Source: Consotaella salsifontis
GTDB taxonomy: Bacteria; Pseudomonadota; Alphaproteobacteria; Rhizobiales; Rhizobiaceae
Direction: 5' to 3'
DNA length: 64,000 nt
NCBI RefSeq assembly: GCF_900167365.1
Contig: NZ_FUXL01000016.1
Span: 1-64,000 of the forward strand
Part shown: in pieces, positions 34,279 through 44,358 of the stretch
Layout: each line of letters begins with the position of its first letter
Position numbering within the stretch: the stretch's first letter is position 1
The notes under the pieces: model-generated
What the model saw: the letters and a program-made list of their open reading frames with translations, nothing else
What the model was told of the DNA's origin: nothing
Databases searched by the model: none
Program-made: the position numbers and the translations under genes

Positions 34279-36765
34279 TTGCCGACATTTTCTCAAAGTC
34301 TGGAAAAGTCACTCCATCAGGCCCTGCTCTATGCCAATGAGCGCCATCAGGAATTCGCGACGCTCGAGCATCTTTTGCTGGCCCTGATCGAGGACAAGGA
34401 CGCGGCAGCCGTGATGCGCGGGTGTAGCGTCGATCTCGACGTGCTGCGCGCGAACCTCACCGAATACATCGATACGGAACTGGCCAATCTCGTGACCGGG
34501 CATGAGGAGGAGTCCAAGCCGACGGCTGGCTTCCACCGCGTGATCCAGCGCGCGGTGATCCACGTCCAGTCCTCCGGACGCGAAGAGGTGACGGGGGCCA
34601 ACGTTCTCGTGGCGATCTTCGCCGAGCGCGAAAGCCACGCGGCCTATTTCCTGCAGGAGCAGGAGATGACGCGCTACGATGCGGTGAATTTCATTTCGCA
34701 CGGTATCGCCAAGCGGCCCGGAGCATCCGAGAGCCGCCCACTGCGAGGCGCCGAAGAGGAGCAGTCGACAGTGGGTTCCGACGAGGAGGGGCGGCGCAAG
34801 AACGCCCAGGACGCGCTCACCGCCTACTGTATCAACCTCAATGAAAAGGCGCGGTCCGGCCGGATCGACCCGCTGATCGGGCGGGCCGACGAGATCAACC
34901 GCACGATCCAGGTGCTTTGCCGGCGCTCCAAGAACAATCCGCTCTACGTGGGTGATCCCGGCGTGGGCAAGACGGCAATCGCTGAGGGGCTGGCCAAGCG
35001 CATCGTCGAGGGCGACGTGCCGGAAGTGCTCGCCGACGCGACGATCTTTTCGCTCGACATGGGCACGTTGCTGGCCGGCACGCGGTATCGCGGCGATTTC
35101 GAGGAGCGCCTGAAGCAGGTCGTCAAGGAGCTCGAGGAATATCCGGGCGCGGTGCTTTTCATCGATGAGATCCACACGGTGATCGGCGCCGGCGCTACGT
35201 CCGGCGGCGCAATGGACGCCTCCAACCTCCTGAAGCCGGCTCTTTCCTCGGGAACGATCCGCTGTATCGGCTCGACAACCTACAAGGAGTTCCGCCAGTT
35301 CTTCGAGAAGGACAGGGCGCTGGTCCGTCGCTTCCAGAAGATCGACGTCAACGAGCCGAGCCTCGAGGACGCGGTGGCCATCCTCAAGGGTCTGAAGCCC
35401 TATTTCGAGGACTTCCATCACGTGAAGTTCACCAACGAGGCGATCCGCTCGGCCGTCGAGCTTTCGTCGCGCTACATCAACGATCGCAAGTTGCCCGACA
35501 AGGCGATCGACGTGATCGACGAAACCGGCGCGTCGCAAATGCTTTTGCCGGAGTCCCGGCGCAAGAAGCAGATCGGTGTCAGGGAGATCGAGGCGACCAT
35601 CGCCACCATGGCCCGCATTCCGCCAAAGACGGTGTCGAAGGACGACGAGCAGGTCCTCGCCAATCTGAGCGAGCAGCTGAAGCGCGTTGTCTATGGTCAG
35701 GATTTGGCGATCGAGGCCCTCGCTTCGGCAATCAAGCTGGCGCGGGCCGGCCTTCGCGAGCCTGAGAAGCCGATCGGCAGCTATCTGTTCTCCGGCCCGA
35801 CGGGCGTCGGCAAGACGGAGGTTGCCAAGCAGCTCGCCGCGAGCCTCGGCGTCGAACTCCTGCGCTTCGACATGTCGGAATACATGGAGCGGCACACGGT
35901 CTCGCGGCTCATCGGCGCGCCTCCGGGTTATGTCGGCTTCGACCAGGGCGGCCTGCTGACCGATGGCGTCGATCAGCACCCGCACTGCGTGCTGCTGCTC
36001 GACGAGATCGAAAAGGCTCATCCGGACCTGTTCAACATTCTTCTGCAGGTGATGGACCACGGCAAGCTGACCGATCACAACGGCAAGCGGATCGATTTCC
36101 GCAACGTCGTGCTGATCATGACGACCAATGCCGGCGCCGCCGAAATGGCCAAGGCAACGATTGGCTTTGGGCCCTCGCAGCGTGTCGGCGCGGACGAGGA
36201 AGCCATCAATCGGATGTTCACGCCGGAGTTCCGCAACCGCCTCGACGCGATCATCCCGTTCGCGCCGCTGCCGACGCCGGTCATCCATCAGGTGGTCGAG
36301 AAGTTCGTCATGCAGCTGGAGGCGCAGCTTTCGGAGCGCGGCGTGACGTTCGAGCTGACGCCCGAGGCGATCGCCTGGCTCGCCGAGAAGGGCTACGATG
36401 AGCACATGGGCGCGCGTCCGCTGGGTCGTGTGATCCAGGAGCACATCAAGAAGCCGCTCGCCGACGAGGTCCTTTTCGGCAAGTTGAAGCGCGGTGGCAC
36501 GGTCCGCGTCTCCGTGACGGAGACGGATGGCGTCAAGTCGCTGGCGCTGGAGGCGATCGCCGACGAACTGCCGGCCAAGCCCAAGAAGTCGTCGCGCAAG
36601 AAGATGGAGACGGTGGCGGCCGAATCCGGATCCGACGATCTGGACGAGGACGACGCGCCAGACGCGGAGGAGAGCGACGAGGTCGAGGAGCCGAAGGCGG
36701 AGGCAAAACCGGCTGGGCGGAAGCGCTCCGGCGCCGTGCCCAAGGTGCCGCGCAAGGACCAATAG
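34279..36765 (+). CDS. clpA: ATP-dependent Clp protease ATP-binding subunit ClpA
   Basis: An 828-residue AAA+ unfoldase partner of ClpP. Clp N-terminal repeats span about residues 1-145. The first ATPase module has Walker A GDPGVGKT near 225 and the second GPTGVGKT near 506, with Walker [11 protein letters not shown] near 573. No ClpB-type coiled-coil middle domain is present, which separates it from ClpB. The protein starts with TTG at 34279, six bases after GAGG. After the conserved end (about residue 760) there is a tail of about 65 residues, alternately lysine- and Asp/Glu-rich, which Escherichia coli ClpA lacks. Expression is probably coupled to clpS. Confidence 0.96.
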   Translation: MPTFSQSLEKSLHQALLYANERHQEFATLEHLLLALIEDKDAAAVMRGCSVDLDVLRANLTEYIDTELANLVTGHEEESKPTAGFHRVIQRAVIHVQSSGREEVTGANVLVAIFAERESHAAYFLQEQEMTRYDAVNFISHGIAKRPGASESRPLRGAEEEQSTVGSDEEGRRKNAQDALTAYCINLNEKARSGRIDPLIGRADEINRTIQVLCRRSKNNPLYVGDPGVGKTAIAEGLAKRIVEGDVPEVLADATIFSLDMGTLLAGTRYRGDFEERLKQVVKELEEYPGAVLFIDEIHTVIGAGATSGGAMDASNLLKPALSSGTIRCIGSTTYKEFRQFFEKDRALVRRFQKIDVNEPSLEDAVAILKGLKPYFEDFHHVKFTNEAIRSAVELSSRYINDRKLPDKAIDVIDETGASQMLLPESRRKKQIGVREIEATIATMARIPPKTVSKDDEQVLANLSEQLKRVVYGQDLAIEALASAIKLARAGLREPEKPIGSYLFSGPTGVGKTEVAKQLAASLGVELLRFDMSEYMERHTVSRLIGAPPGYVGFDQGGLLTDGVDQHPHCVLLLDEIEKAHPDLFNILLQVMDHGKLTDHNGKRIDFRNVVLIMTTNAGAAEMAKATIGFGPSQRVGADEEAINRMFTPEFRNRLDAIIPFAPLPTPVIHQVVEKFVMQLEAQLSERGVTFELTPEAIAWLAEKGYDEHMGARPLGRVIQEHIKKPLADEVLFGKLKRGGTVRVSVTETDGVKSLALEAIADELPAKPKKSSRKKMETVAAESGSDDLDEDDAPDAEESDEVEEPKAEAKPAGRKRSGAVPKVPRKDQ

Positions 36766-36787
36766 CGCCCCGCCGATGTGAAATCCT

Positions 36788-36818
36788 CAAAGCCCCGCCG
36801 GTCTCTGGCGGGGCTTTG
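36788..36818 (+). terminator. Hairpin terminator after clpA
   Basis: CAAAGCCCCGCC (36788-36799) and GGCGGGGCTTTG (36807-36818) form a perfect 12-base stem with a seven-base loop, 22 bases after the clpA stop. The stem ends with TTT; the downstream T-run is short but pyrimidine-rich (GCTCTGTCT). Confidence 0.75.
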
Positions 36819-36873
36819 CTCTGTCTGCCAGTGCTTTCGGACATAATCGTCCGCGTTCTACGGGAAAGAAGCG

Positions 36874-37509
36874 ATGAGCAACGTCGAGCCGGACTGGCTG
36901 AAGTGGACGCGCGAACTCCAGGCGATCGCGCAATCGGGTCTCGCCTATGTGAAGGACCCGTATGACAAGGAGCGCTACGAGATGCTGCGGGCGTTGGCGT
37001 CCCGTGTCATGTCGAGCCACACCGGCGTCCCAGCTGAACGAATCGAGCAGCTCTTTACGGGCGAGGAAGGTTATGCAACGCCGAAGGTCGACGTTCGCGG
37101 CGCGACGTTCGATGCTGAGGGGCGCATCCTGATGGTCCGCGAGGTGATGGATGGCGGCCGCTGGACGCTGCCCGGCGGCTGGGCCGACGTGAATCTCACT
37201 GCGGCCGAGAACACCGTGAAGGAGGTCTTCGAAGAAAGCGGCTACGAGGCGGAGGTGACGAAGCTCGCGGCCGTCTGGGACCGCACACGGCAGGGGCACC
37301 CCTCGAAGGCCTTTTCCTGCTGCAAGTTCTTCTTCGTCTGCCGGCTCCTCGGCGGCTCGCCGTCGGCGAGCCTCGAGACATCGGAGGTCGGCTGGTTCGC
37401 CGAGGATGCCATTCCTGACGATCTGTCGCTCGGCCGCGTTCTGCCAGGCCAGATCGCGCGCATGTTTGCGCACTGGCGCAATCCCGATCTGCCGACGGAT
37501 TACGACTGA
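36874..37509 (+). CDS. NUDIX hydrolase
   Basis: A 211-residue protein with an N-terminal helical region (about residues 1-60) like that of the Nudix_N_2 group and a NUDIX domain. The NUDIX box lies near residues 101-123 and keeps the catalytic core K-E-x2-E-E-x-G (KEVFEESGY), but Leu replaces the first conserved Glu and Lys replaces the Arg of the consensus. The nucleotide-diphosphate substrate is not predictable; relatives act on ADP-ribose or sugar nucleotides. It follows the clpA terminator and converges on the HIT gene. Confidence 0.88.
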   Translation: MSNVEPDWLKWTRELQAIAQSGLAYVKDPYDKERYEMLRALASRVMSSHTGVPAERIEQLFTGEEGYATPKVDVRGATFDAEGRILMVREVMDGGRWTLPGGWADVNLTAAENTVKEVFEESGYEAEVTKLAAVWDRTRQGHPSKAFSCCKFFFVCRLLGGSPSASLETSEVGWFAEDAIPDDLSLGRVLPGQIARMFAHWRNPDLPTDYD

Positions 37510-37533
37510 TCGGGCCGCGCGGTATTCTCAGGT

Positions 37534-37956
37534 TCAGGCCAGCGCCTGCCTGATCTTCTCCGCTTGCTCGGCCAGCATCGCCTGGTCGGCCATTCCGTCC
37601 GAATGCCGCTTCATCTCCACGCCTTCGTAGCGCGGGATGACGTGGAAATGGAGGTGGAAGACCGTCTGCCCGGCGGGCTCCTCGTTGAACTGACAGACGA
37701 AGACGCCATCGGCCTCGAACGCCTTCTTGGCTGCGCGCGCCAGCTTGGCGACGACAGGCATGACTTTCGCCAACGTTTCGTCGGAGGCGTCGAGAATGTT
37801 GCGCGACGGTGCCTTGGGGATGACCAGGCAGTGCCCCTTGGATTGCGGCATGACATCCATGATGGCGAGGGCGTTGTCGTCCTCGTAGAGTTTGTGACTT
37901 GGGATTTCGCCGCGCAGGATCTTCGCGAAGATGTTGCCGTCGTCATAGCTCTGCAT
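37534..37956 (-). CDS. HIT-family protein
   Basis: A 140-residue histidine-triad nucleotide hydrolase/transferase. The HxHxH motif is seen as HLHFHVIPR near residues 101-109, and the N-terminal IFAKILRGEIPSHKLYEDD is typical of the HINT branch, which hydrolyses purine nucleoside phosphoramidates. AGAGG lies nine bases ahead of the ATG at 37956; the ATG three codons upstream is too close to it. No partner gene is evident. Confidence 0.9.
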   Translation of the reverse strand: MQSYDDGNIFAKILRGEIPSHKLYEDDNALAIMDVMPQSKGHCLVIPKAPSRNILDASDETLAKVMPVVAKLARAAKKAFEADGVFVCQFNEEPAGQTVFHLHFHVIPRYEGVEMKRHSDGMADQAMLAEQAEKIRQALA

Positions 37957-38031
37957 GGGACTCATCCTCTGCCAAGTGGAAGCTGCCGCGTGTCTTAAGC
38001 GAGCCGGCGGGCATAGGCCAGAGCTTCTGGG

Positions 38032-39258
38032 TCACCCCTTGCGGTAGGGCGTGTGCTCGCCAAGCAGATCGCCAACCTCGGCGACGTGCTCTCGCTCTGT
38101 TTCCAGGTAGTCCTCCACCGCCCGGCGCAGTCCTTCGTGAGCGATGTAATGGGCGGAGTGGGTCGTCACCGGCTCGTAGCCTCGCGCCAGCTTGTGCTCG
38201 CCCTGGGCGCCGGCCTCGACGAGCTCGAGCTTTTCCGCCAGTGCGAAGTCGATCGCCTGGTGGTAGCAGAGCTCGAAATGAAGATTGGGGTGGTTTTCGA
38301 TGCAGCCCCAATAGCGGCCGTAGAGCGTCTCGCGTCCGATGAAATTGAGCGCACCCGCGATGTAGCGGCCTTCCCGCCGCGCCATGACGAGCAGGATATC
38401 ATTTGCCATCCGCTCTCCGACGAGGCTGAAGAATCGTCGGTTGAGATAGGGCCGACCCCACTTGCGGCTGCCGGTGTCCATGTAGAACTCGAAGAAGGCG
38501 TCCCATGCGCCCTCCGTCAGATCGCGGCCCGTGAGCCACTCCACCGTAATGCCATCTTCAAGGGCCTCGCGCCGCTCCTTCTTCAGCGCCTTGCGCTTCC
38601 GTGAAGCGAGGGTGGCAAGGAAGTCATCGTAGGACTGATAGCCGCGATTGACGAAATGGAACTGCGTGTCGGTCCGGTGCAGGAACCCGGAATCCTCCAG
38701 GGCGGCGAGATCGGCAGCCGTGAGGAACGTCGCATGAGCGGAGGAAAGGCCGAACTGACCGGTGAAGGTCTTGATGCCCTCGCAAAGGGCGCGTCGCCGG
38801 AACTCTTCGTCTTCGCCGCCGCCGCCGACGAGAAGCCGGGGGCCGGTCGCCGGGGTGAAGGGCACGGAAATCTGGAGCTTGGGATAGTAACGCCCGCCGG
38901 CCTGCTCGAAGGCGTCCGCCCAGCCCCAGTCAAACACATATTCGCCCTGGCTGTGGCTCTTGAGATAGGCCGGAGTGGCCGCGAGAATCTTGCCGCTCTG
39001 ATCTTCGAGAATCAGGTGCTGCGGCAGCCAGCCCGCCTTTCGCCCGACACAGCCGCTTTCCTCCAGCGCGGAGAGAAAGGCATGCGTCAGAAAGGGGTTG
39101 CCCGGGCGCATTCTTGACGATTGTTCGTCGGATGCGACCGGTTGCGGATCGGCAAGGCCATCCCATAGTTCGGGCGATATGGCCGACATCTTATCGGCGA
39201 TGCGCAGCGAAAGAGCTTCGGGACGGTCGGAGCGGGGCGGGAGAGAACGTTCGTTCAT
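38032..39258 (-). CDS. GNAT-family (DUF482) N-acyltransferase-like protein
   Basis: A 408-residue protein of the DUF482/peptidoglycan-biosynthesis-related family, which has two GNAT-like folds resembling FemX-type aminoacyltransferases. Family features include NPFLTHAFLSALEESGC near residue 55, SRKRKALKKERR near residue 220 and GRYWGCIENHPNLHFELCYYQ-like sequence near residue 320 (here with His instead of the second Tyr). Substrate is unknown. The ATG at 39258 is preferred; TTG at 39267 is the only upstream alternative close by. Confidence 0.85.
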   Translation of the reverse strand: MNERSLPPRSDRPEALSLRIADKMSAISPELWDGLADPQPVASDEQSSRMRPGNPFLTHAFLSALEESGCVGRKAGWLPQHLILEDQSGKILAATPAYLKSHSQGEYVFDWGWADAFEQAGGRYYPKLQISVPFTPATGPRLLVGGGGEDEEFRRRALCEGIKTFTGQFGLSSAHATFLTAADLAALEDSGFLHRTDTQFHFVNRGYQSYDDFLATLASRKRKALKKERREALEDGITVEWLTGRDLTEGAWDAFFEFYMDTGSRKWGRPYLNRRFFSLVGERMANDILLVMARREGRYIAGALNFIGRETLYGRYWGCIENHPNLHFELCYHQAIDFALAEKLELVEAGAQGEHKLARGYEPVTTHSAHYIAHEGLRRAVEDYLETEREHVAEVGDLLGEHTPYRKG

Positions 39259-39318
39259 TCCCGCCAAGCTACCGTCGCCGAAGCGCTGGGCAAGTCACAA
39301 GCTGTTGCACGGCACCGC

Positions 39319-40053
39319 TCAGACACCGGGACGCATCAGCTCGAATGTCATCTGGTCGACGTTCTCTTCGCTCACCGCCGATTCCTGTGGCGTTCTGACC
39401 GTCCAGGAGATCACAGGCAGTTTCCTCTCGTCCCGAACCCAGGTCACGAATGGGTTGGGAAGGTGGTGAACATTGTAGGACGCAAAGGAGCAGCCGCGCT
39501 CGAAGACGCGGCGGTGGCGCGCCAGCTCTGGAGGCTCCGTGCCTTCGGCCGTCAGCCCAACGGGGCAGGGCGCTTGAGCGGCGAGCAGCTCGGCGATGAG
39601 CCCTTCCTCGAAGGACATCAGGGCAAGCGGCCCCGAATAGGCGCGCACGATCGGCATCAGTGCGGAAACGAAGGCCTTGTCGCCCGCCGGACCGTCTCCC
39701 TTCAGCTCCACGATCAGCGGCACTTTGCCGTCAACGAGCGCAAGAAGATCGGTAAAAGGCGGGATGACGTCCTTGGTGCCGCCGATGCTGATCGCCCCGA
39801 GCTCCGCTGACGTGCGCGCGCCGATCGGCCCGGTTTCGGACGTCAGCCGCTCGAGCGTGTCGTCGTGGAAGACGACGGGGATGCCGTCGGACGCCAGATG
39901 AATGTCGCACTCGATGGCGTATCCAGCGTCGCGCGCTCCCGCGAAGGCGGTCATTGTGTTCTCGAAGACCGACCGATTGCCGTCGTGAAGCCCGCGATGG
40001 GCGATGGGCTGCCGAGTGATGAAGTCGAGGGAAGAAGTGCTTTCGGTGTTCAT
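39319..40053 (-). CDS. Glycerophosphodiester phosphodiesterase
   Basis: A 244-residue TIM-barrel enzyme that hydrolyses glycerophosphodiesters to glycerol-3-phosphate and an alcohol. The GDPD motif begins at H19-R20-G (AHRGLHD), with metal ligands E48 and D50 (ECDIH) and the second His at 63 (VVFHDDTL). No signal peptide is present, so it is cytoplasmic. It lies one base after the RidA stop codon, so the two genes are a tight operon. Its role could be recycling of phospholipid head groups, including choline from phosphatidylcholine, which is inference. Confidence 0.9.
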   Translation of the reverse strand: MNTESTSSLDFITRQPIAHRGLHDGNRSVFENTMTAFAGARDAGYAIECDIHLASDGIPVVFHDDTLERLTSETGPIGARTSAELGAISIGGTKDVIPPFTDLLALVDGKVPLIVELKGDGPAGDKAFVSALMPIVRAYSGPLALMSFEEGLIAELLAAQAPCPVGLTAEGTEPPELARHRRVFERGCSFASYNVHHLPNPFVTWVRDERKLPVISWTVRTPQESAVSEENVDQMTFELMRPGV

Positions 40054-40054
40054 C

Positions 40055-40519
40055 TCATGCCACCTCGAAAACTGCTTCGATCTCCACGGCTGCATCGAGA
40101 GGAAGCGAGGCAACGCCGATTGCCGAGCGGGCATGACGCCCCTTTTCGCCGAGAATCTCGACCATGAAGTCTGAAGCGCCGTTGGCGACCTTGTGCTGGT
40201 CGGTGAAGGATGGATCACTGGCCACGAAGACCGAAAGCTTGAGAAGGCGCAGGATGGTTTCCAGGTCGCCGGTGGTCGCCTTTGCCTGAGCCAGCAGATT
40301 GACGGCGCACAGCCGGGCTGCGCGCTGCCCATCCTCCAGCGATACGGACGCGCCGAGCTTGCCGGCAACCGCAAGCTTGCCGTTCTCCGTGGGCAACTGG
40401 CCGGAGATCTGAAGGCTGGAGTCGAATCGGACGCAGGAAACGTAATTGGCGGCGGGGGCCGCGGGCGCCGGAAGCGCGATACCGCGCGCCGCGAGCCGCG
40501 CCTCGATGCTATCTGTCAT
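40055..40519 (-). CDS. RidA-family protein
   Basis: A 154-residue member of the RidA/YjgF/UK114 family, whose best-known members hydrolyse reactive enamine/imine intermediates. The sequence resembles the YjgH/TdcF-like subgroup, with ISGQLPTENGKLAVAGKLG near residue 40 and RSAIGVASLPLDAAVEIEAV near the C-terminus. The Arg of ARSAIG occupies the substrate-binding position of the family. GAGGA lies eight bases ahead of ATG 40519. It precedes the glycerophosphodiesterase gene by a single base. Confidence 0.9.
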   Translation of the reverse strand: MTDSIEARLAARGIALPAPAAPAANYVSCVRFDSSLQISGQLPTENGKLAVAGKLGASVSLEDGQRAARLCAVNLLAQAKATTGDLETILRLLKLSVFVASDPSFTDQHKVANGASDFMVEILGEKGRHARSAIGVASLPLDAAVEIEAVFEVA

Positions 40520-40617
40520 GACCACATCCTCGTTTGAGTGGAGGGATTTGCGTGATAGCACGATGCCTCGGCTCCAGTCGCGCCCGATCACCGTTCAGTT
40601 TTGGGGGATTCTTCTTC

Positions 40618-41457
40618 ATGCCACCGCATCGCTCCGCCCTTGTTCCCCTCGCAATGGCGGTCCTTCTTCCGGCGCTTGTGCCGACGGCGGCCTCGGCGAC
40701 AGCCGCCCTGGCTTCTCACCGGGCGGTCTACGACCTTTCACTGGCCGCCCGCAGCGATGAGTTGAGGTCGGCCGAGGGGCGCATCGTCATGGAGCTGCGC
40801 AACGCATGTGGCGACTACGATCTCACCTATCGTTTCGTCGCCCGTTTCTTCGAGGAGCAGGAGGTGACGCTGACGGATCAGCGCACCACCTCCAAGGAGA
40901 GAGTCTCCGGCGACCGCTTTGAATTCGAAACCTCGACGCTGGTCGACGGCATTCCGCAATCGGAAGTGAAGGGGACGGCCCAAAACAGCGCCAGCGCGAC
41001 GAGCGTGAAGCTAGAGAAGCCCGCGGAACGCGAGTTCGAGCTGCCGCTCTCCGTCTTTCCGATGAATCACACCGCCGATCTCATCGAGACGGCGGAGGCC
41101 GGGGGGAAGGTGGTCCAGGTCTCAATTTTCGACGGAGATCAGGACGCGCAGAAGAAGCTGACAAGTACGGCGATCATCCTGCCGGCTCCCGTTGCGACGA
41201 CTTCAGACGAGGAAGACGGCGCGAAGACACCCAAGCGAGAGAAGGTTCTGGCTTCGCTCGCCGGACTCAAGTCCTGGTACGTCGATGAATCCTACTATTC
41301 CTCGGAGAGCAACGCCGATGGAATGCCGATCTTCCACAGCACCTACCGTCTTTATCAGAACGGTGTTTCCGACGACATCGTCCTGGACTACGGCAGCTAT
41401 GCGTTGAAGGGCTCCCTGTCGCGGCTCGACTACCTCCAGCCAAAGCCTTGCAGATAG
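40618..41457 (+). CDS. eipB: Envelope integrity protein EipB (DUF1849)
   Basis: A 279-residue periplasmic protein with a signal peptide (about residues 1-29). It matches EipB of Brucella, a spiral beta-barrel protein needed for envelope integrity. The two conserved cysteines that form EipB's disulfide are present: Cys64 (RNACGDYD) and Cys278 in the last residues (KPCR). The conserved [12 protein letters not shown] follows the signal peptide. The ATG at 40618 lies about ten bases after GGGGGA. It is divergent from ridA and about 200 bases upstream of rpsB. Confidence 0.92.
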   Translation: MPPHRSALVPLAMAVLLPALVPTAASATAALASHRAVYDLSLAARSDELRSAEGRIVMELRNACGDYDLTYRFVARFFEEQEVTLTDQRTTSKERVSGDRFEFETSTLVDGIPQSEVKGTAQNSASATSVKLEKPAEREFELPLSVFPMNHTADLIETAEAGGKVVQVSIFDGDQDAQKKLTSTAIILPAPVATTSDEEDGAKTPKREKVLASLAGLKSWYVDESYYSSESNADGMPIFHSTYRLYQNGVSDDIVLDYGSYALKGSLSRLDYLQPKPCR

Positions 41458-41654
41458 GCTCGGGAAATCCGATTTATGAGGTCGGCATCGGGCCCTCAAC
41501 AAGCGACCGACTTGCCGTAGCGGCCGCAATAGTGTATCGGCCGCGCCATTCCACACACGGATTTGCGGGATCGGAGCACATCATGCCGATTCCTCCGGTG
41601 GCGGGTGAAACCGCTTCTGTCCGTGGAGGCTCAACCGGTAAAGGAACGAAATTC

Positions 41655-42470
41655 ATGGCTCTGCCCGACTATTCCATGCGCCAGCTCCTCGAGGCGGGTG
41701 TTCACTTCGGTCACCAGACGCACCGTTGGAACCCGAAGATGGCGCCGTTCATCTTCGGTGCGCGCAACAACATCCACATTCTCGACCTGACGCAGACTGT
41801 GCCGATGCTGCACCAGGCGCTGCAGGCTGTCTCCGACACCGTTTCGCGCGGCGGCCGCGTTCTCTTCGTCGGCACCAAGCGTCAGGCTTCGGAGATCGTT
41901 GCCGATGCGGCTCAGCGCTCGGCCCAGTATTACGTCAACTCTCGTTGGCTCGGCGGCATGCTGACCAACTGGAAGACGATTTCTCACTCCATTCAGCGTC
42001 TTCGCAAGCTGGACGAGCTGCTCGCCGGCGAGGCGCAGGGCTTCACCAAGAAGGAGCGCCTGACGCTGCAGCGCGAGCGCGACAAGCTGGATCGGGCCCT
42101 GGGCGGTATTCGCGACATGGGTTCCGTGCCGGACATGATCTTCGTGGTCGACACCAACAAGGAGAAGATCGCGATCGACGAGGCCAAGCGTCTCCGCATC
42201 CCGGTCGTTGCGGTTGTCGATTCCAACTGCGATCCCGACCGCATCGACTTCCCGATCCCGGGCAATGACGACGCGTCGCGCGCCATCTCGCTGTACTGCG
42301 ACCTGATCGCCAAGGCGGCGATTGACGGCATCGCTCGCCAGCAGGGCGCCCTTGGCGTCGATATCGGCGAACTCGAAGAGGCGCCCGTCGAGACGGCGCT
42401 GGACGAGGGCGCGGGCGAGGCGGCACAGACCGCCGAGGCCGGCGAGGCTGCGGCAACGCCGGCTGCCTGA
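41655..42470 (+). CDS. rpsB: 30S ribosomal protein S2
   Basis: A 271-residue ribosomal protein. The start [21 protein letters not shown] is nearly invariant in alphaproteobacteria, and the central VGTKRQA and [12 protein letters not shown] segments are typical. The C-terminus carries about 25 acidic/alanine-rich residues beyond the conserved fold. AAAGGAACG precedes ATG 41655. It opens the long co-directional cluster to lpxB. Confidence 0.97.
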   Translation: MALPDYSMRQLLEAGVHFGHQTHRWNPKMAPFIFGARNNIHILDLTQTVPMLHQALQAVSDTVSRGGRVLFVGTKRQASEIVADAAQRSAQYYVNSRWLGGMLTNWKTISHSIQRLRKLDELLAGEAQGFTKKERLTLQRERDKLDRALGGIRDMGSVPDMIFVVDTNKEKIAIDEAKRLRIPVVAVVDSNCDPDRIDFPIPGNDDASRAISLYCDLIAKAAIDGIARQQGALGVDIGELEEAPVETALDEGAGEAAQTAEAGEAAATPAA

Positions 42471-42544
42471 CGACAGGCGCCGAACCGCTCCCGTATTTGC
42501 GCAGGGGCGGTTCTGGCCGACGCGCGGAACTTGAAGACACTTTC

Positions 42545-42567
42545 AACGCGCCCCCCGGGGGCGCGTT
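42545..42567 (+). terminator. GC-rich hairpin between rpsB and tsf
   Basis: AACGCGCCCCC (42545-42555) and GGGGGCGCGTT (42557-42567) are perfect reverse complements around one base, giving an eight- to nine-base stem after a minimal loop. It lies 27 bases ahead of the tsf ATG and is followed by CCCCTATTTT. Because tsf is normally co-transcribed with rpsB, it is more likely a partial terminator or RNA-processing element than a full stop. Confidence 0.5.
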
Positions 42568-42593
42568 CCCCTATTTTACGAGAGGCCCAGACC

Positions 42594-43520
42594 ATGAGCA
42601 TTTCCGCTTCGAGCGTTAAGGAGCTGCGCGACAAGACCGGCGCCGGCATGATGGACTGCAAGACGGCGCTGGCCGAGACCGGCGGCGACATGGAAGCGGC
42701 CGTCGACTGGCTGCGCAAGAAGGGTATTGCCAAGGCTGACAAGAAGTCGGGCCGGACCGCGGCGGAAGGTCTCGTCGGCGTTGCGGCAGGAGATCGCCGG
42801 GCGATCGTCGTCGAGGTCAACTCGGAGACCGACTTCGTTGCTCGCAACGAGGCGTTCCAGACGCTGGTGCGCGCCATCGCCGAAACAGGCCTGTCCACGG
42901 ACGGTTCCGTCGAGGCCGTCGGCGCCGCGGCCTATCCCGGCAGCGAGAAGTCTGTGACCGATACCGTGCGCGACGCCGTCGCAACCATCGGTGAGAACAT
43001 GAGCCTGCGCCGCTCGGCCATGCTGACGGTCGAGAACGGCGTCGTCGCCACCTATGTTCACAACCAGGTCGTCGACGGCCTCGGCAAGATGGGCGTTCTC
43101 GTCGCCATGGAGTCGACCGGCGATCATGCCGCGCTCGCGCAGTTCGGCCGTCAGGTGGCGATGCACGTTGCGGCGACGAACCCTCTGGCGCTTTCGGCCG
43201 AGGAAATTCCGGCGGCGACCGTCGAACGTGAGAAGGCGATCTTCGCCGAGCAGGCGCGCGCTTCCGGCAAGCCGGACGCGATCATCGAGAAGATGGTCGA
43301 AGGGCGCATGCGCAAGTTCTATGAGGAAGTCGTCCTCACCAAGCAGGCGTTCGTCGTCAATCCCGATCTGACGGTCGAGAAGGCGCTGGAAGAGGCTTCC
43401 AAGGACTTCGGCGCGCCGGCCAAGATTGCCGGCTTCATTCGTTTCGCGCTCGGTGAGGGCGTCGAAAAGAAGGAGTCGGATTTCGCAGCCGAGGTTGCGG
43501 CGGCGGCCGGCAAGAAGTAA
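42594..43520 (+). CDS. tsf: Elongation factor Ts
   Basis: A 308-residue guanine-nucleotide exchange factor for EF-Tu. The N-terminal UBA-like domain with [19 protein letters not shown] covers residues 8-50, and the TDFVARN motif (residues 77-83), which inserts into EF-Tu to displace Mg2+, is present. Length is normal for the order. The gene follows rpsB in the usual order. Confidence 0.97.
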   Translation: MSISASSVKELRDKTGAGMMDCKTALAETGGDMEAAVDWLRKKGIAKADKKSGRTAAEGLVGVAAGDRRAIVVEVNSETDFVARNEAFQTLVRAIAETGLSTDGSVEAVGAAAYPGSEKSVTDTVRDAVATIGENMSLRRSAMLTVENGVVATYVHNQVVDGLGKMGVLVAMESTGDHAALAQFGRQVAMHVAATNPLALSAEEIPAATVEREKAIFAEQARASGKPDAIIEKMVEGRMRKFYEEVVLTKQAFVVNPDLTVEKALEEASKDFGAPAKIAGFIRFALGEGVEKKESDFAAEVAAAAGKK

Positions 43521-43544
43521 CCGTCGCCACACGACGTTTTCGCG

Positions 43545-43573
43545 AGGGCGCCCGCGTGACATTCGGGCGCCCT
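43545..43573 (+). terminator. Hairpin between tsf and pyrH
   Basis: AGGGCGCCCG (43545-43554) and CGGGCGCCCT (43564-43573) pair perfectly around a nine-base loop, 24 bases after the tsf stop and 36 bases before pyrH. The following TACTGTAT is a poor T-run, so partial termination or mRNA stabilisation is as likely as a full stop. Confidence 0.5.
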
Positions 43574-43609
43574 TACTGTATCGCAAGCCGGCACCGGGCA
43601 AGGAAAGGC

Positions 43610-44329
43610 ATGACAGCCGAACTCCGCTTCAAACGCGTTCTCCTTAAGGTTTCAGGCGAAGCCCTGATGGGCGATCAAGGTTTCGGCATCGACGTTGCCG
43701 TGGCCGATCGCATCGCTGGCGATATCGCCGCCGTCCGCCGATTGGGTGTCGACATTTCGGTCGTCATCGGCGGAGGCAACATTTTTCGTGGCGTCGCAGT
43801 CGCTTCCAAGGGCGGCGATCGGGTAACGGGCGATCACATGGGCATGTTGGCCACGGTGATCAACGCGCTGGCTCTTCGCACGTCGCTCATGAAGCTCGGT
43901 GTCGATACGGTCGTGCTTTCGGCCATCGCCATGCCCGAAATCTGCGAGAGCTTTTCCCAACGGGTCGCTCTGGCGCATGCCGAGGCTGGCCGCGTCGTGA
44001 TCTTCGCCGGTGGCACAGGCAATCCATTTTTCACGACCGATTCCGCCGCCGCTCTTCGCGCCGCGGAGATGGGCGCCGACGCGCTTTTCAAGGGCACCCA
44101 GGTCGACGGCATCTACAGCGAAGACCCGAAAATCAATCCCAACGCCGAGCGTTACGATCAGTTGACGCATGACGACGTGCTGCGACAGGGCTTGGCCATC
44201 ATGGATGTTGCGGCGATCGCGTTGGCGCGCGAGAATCGCATTCCCATTGTGGTCTTTTCGATTCACCACCAGGGAGAGTTTGCCCGCATCCTGACCGGTG
44301 GCGGTCGGGCGACCATCGTTTCGGATTGA
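43610..44329 (+). CDS. pyrH: UMP kinase
   Basis: A 239-residue amino-acid-kinase-fold enzyme phosphorylating UMP to UDP. The N-terminal [20 protein letters not shown] and GGGNIFRGV (near residue 56) bind phosphate, and the [16 protein letters not shown] segment near residue 145 is typical. AAGGAAAGGC precedes ATG 43610. frr follows after 29 bases, the standard gene order. Confidence 0.96.
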   Translation: MTAELRFKRVLLKVSGEALMGDQGFGIDVAVADRIAGDIAAVRRLGVDISVVIGGGNIFRGVAVASKGGDRVTGDHMGMLATVINALALRTSLMKLGVDTVVLSAIAMPEICESFSQRVALAHAEAGRVVIFAGGTGNPFFTTDSAAALRAAEMGADALFKGTQVDGIYSEDPKINPNAERYDQLTHDDVLRQGLAIMDVAAIALARENRIPIVVFSIHHQGEFARILTGGGRATIVSD

Positions 44330-44358
44330 ACGGGCAGCGATCAAGGGAAGGAAGCACT

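Noticed and set aside
34309-36762. An 817-residue open frame antisense to clpA
   Set aside because: It mirrors clpA codon for codon, is low-complexity (Leu/Arg/Asp/Gly), and has no family motif; it is a by-product of high G+C codon use.
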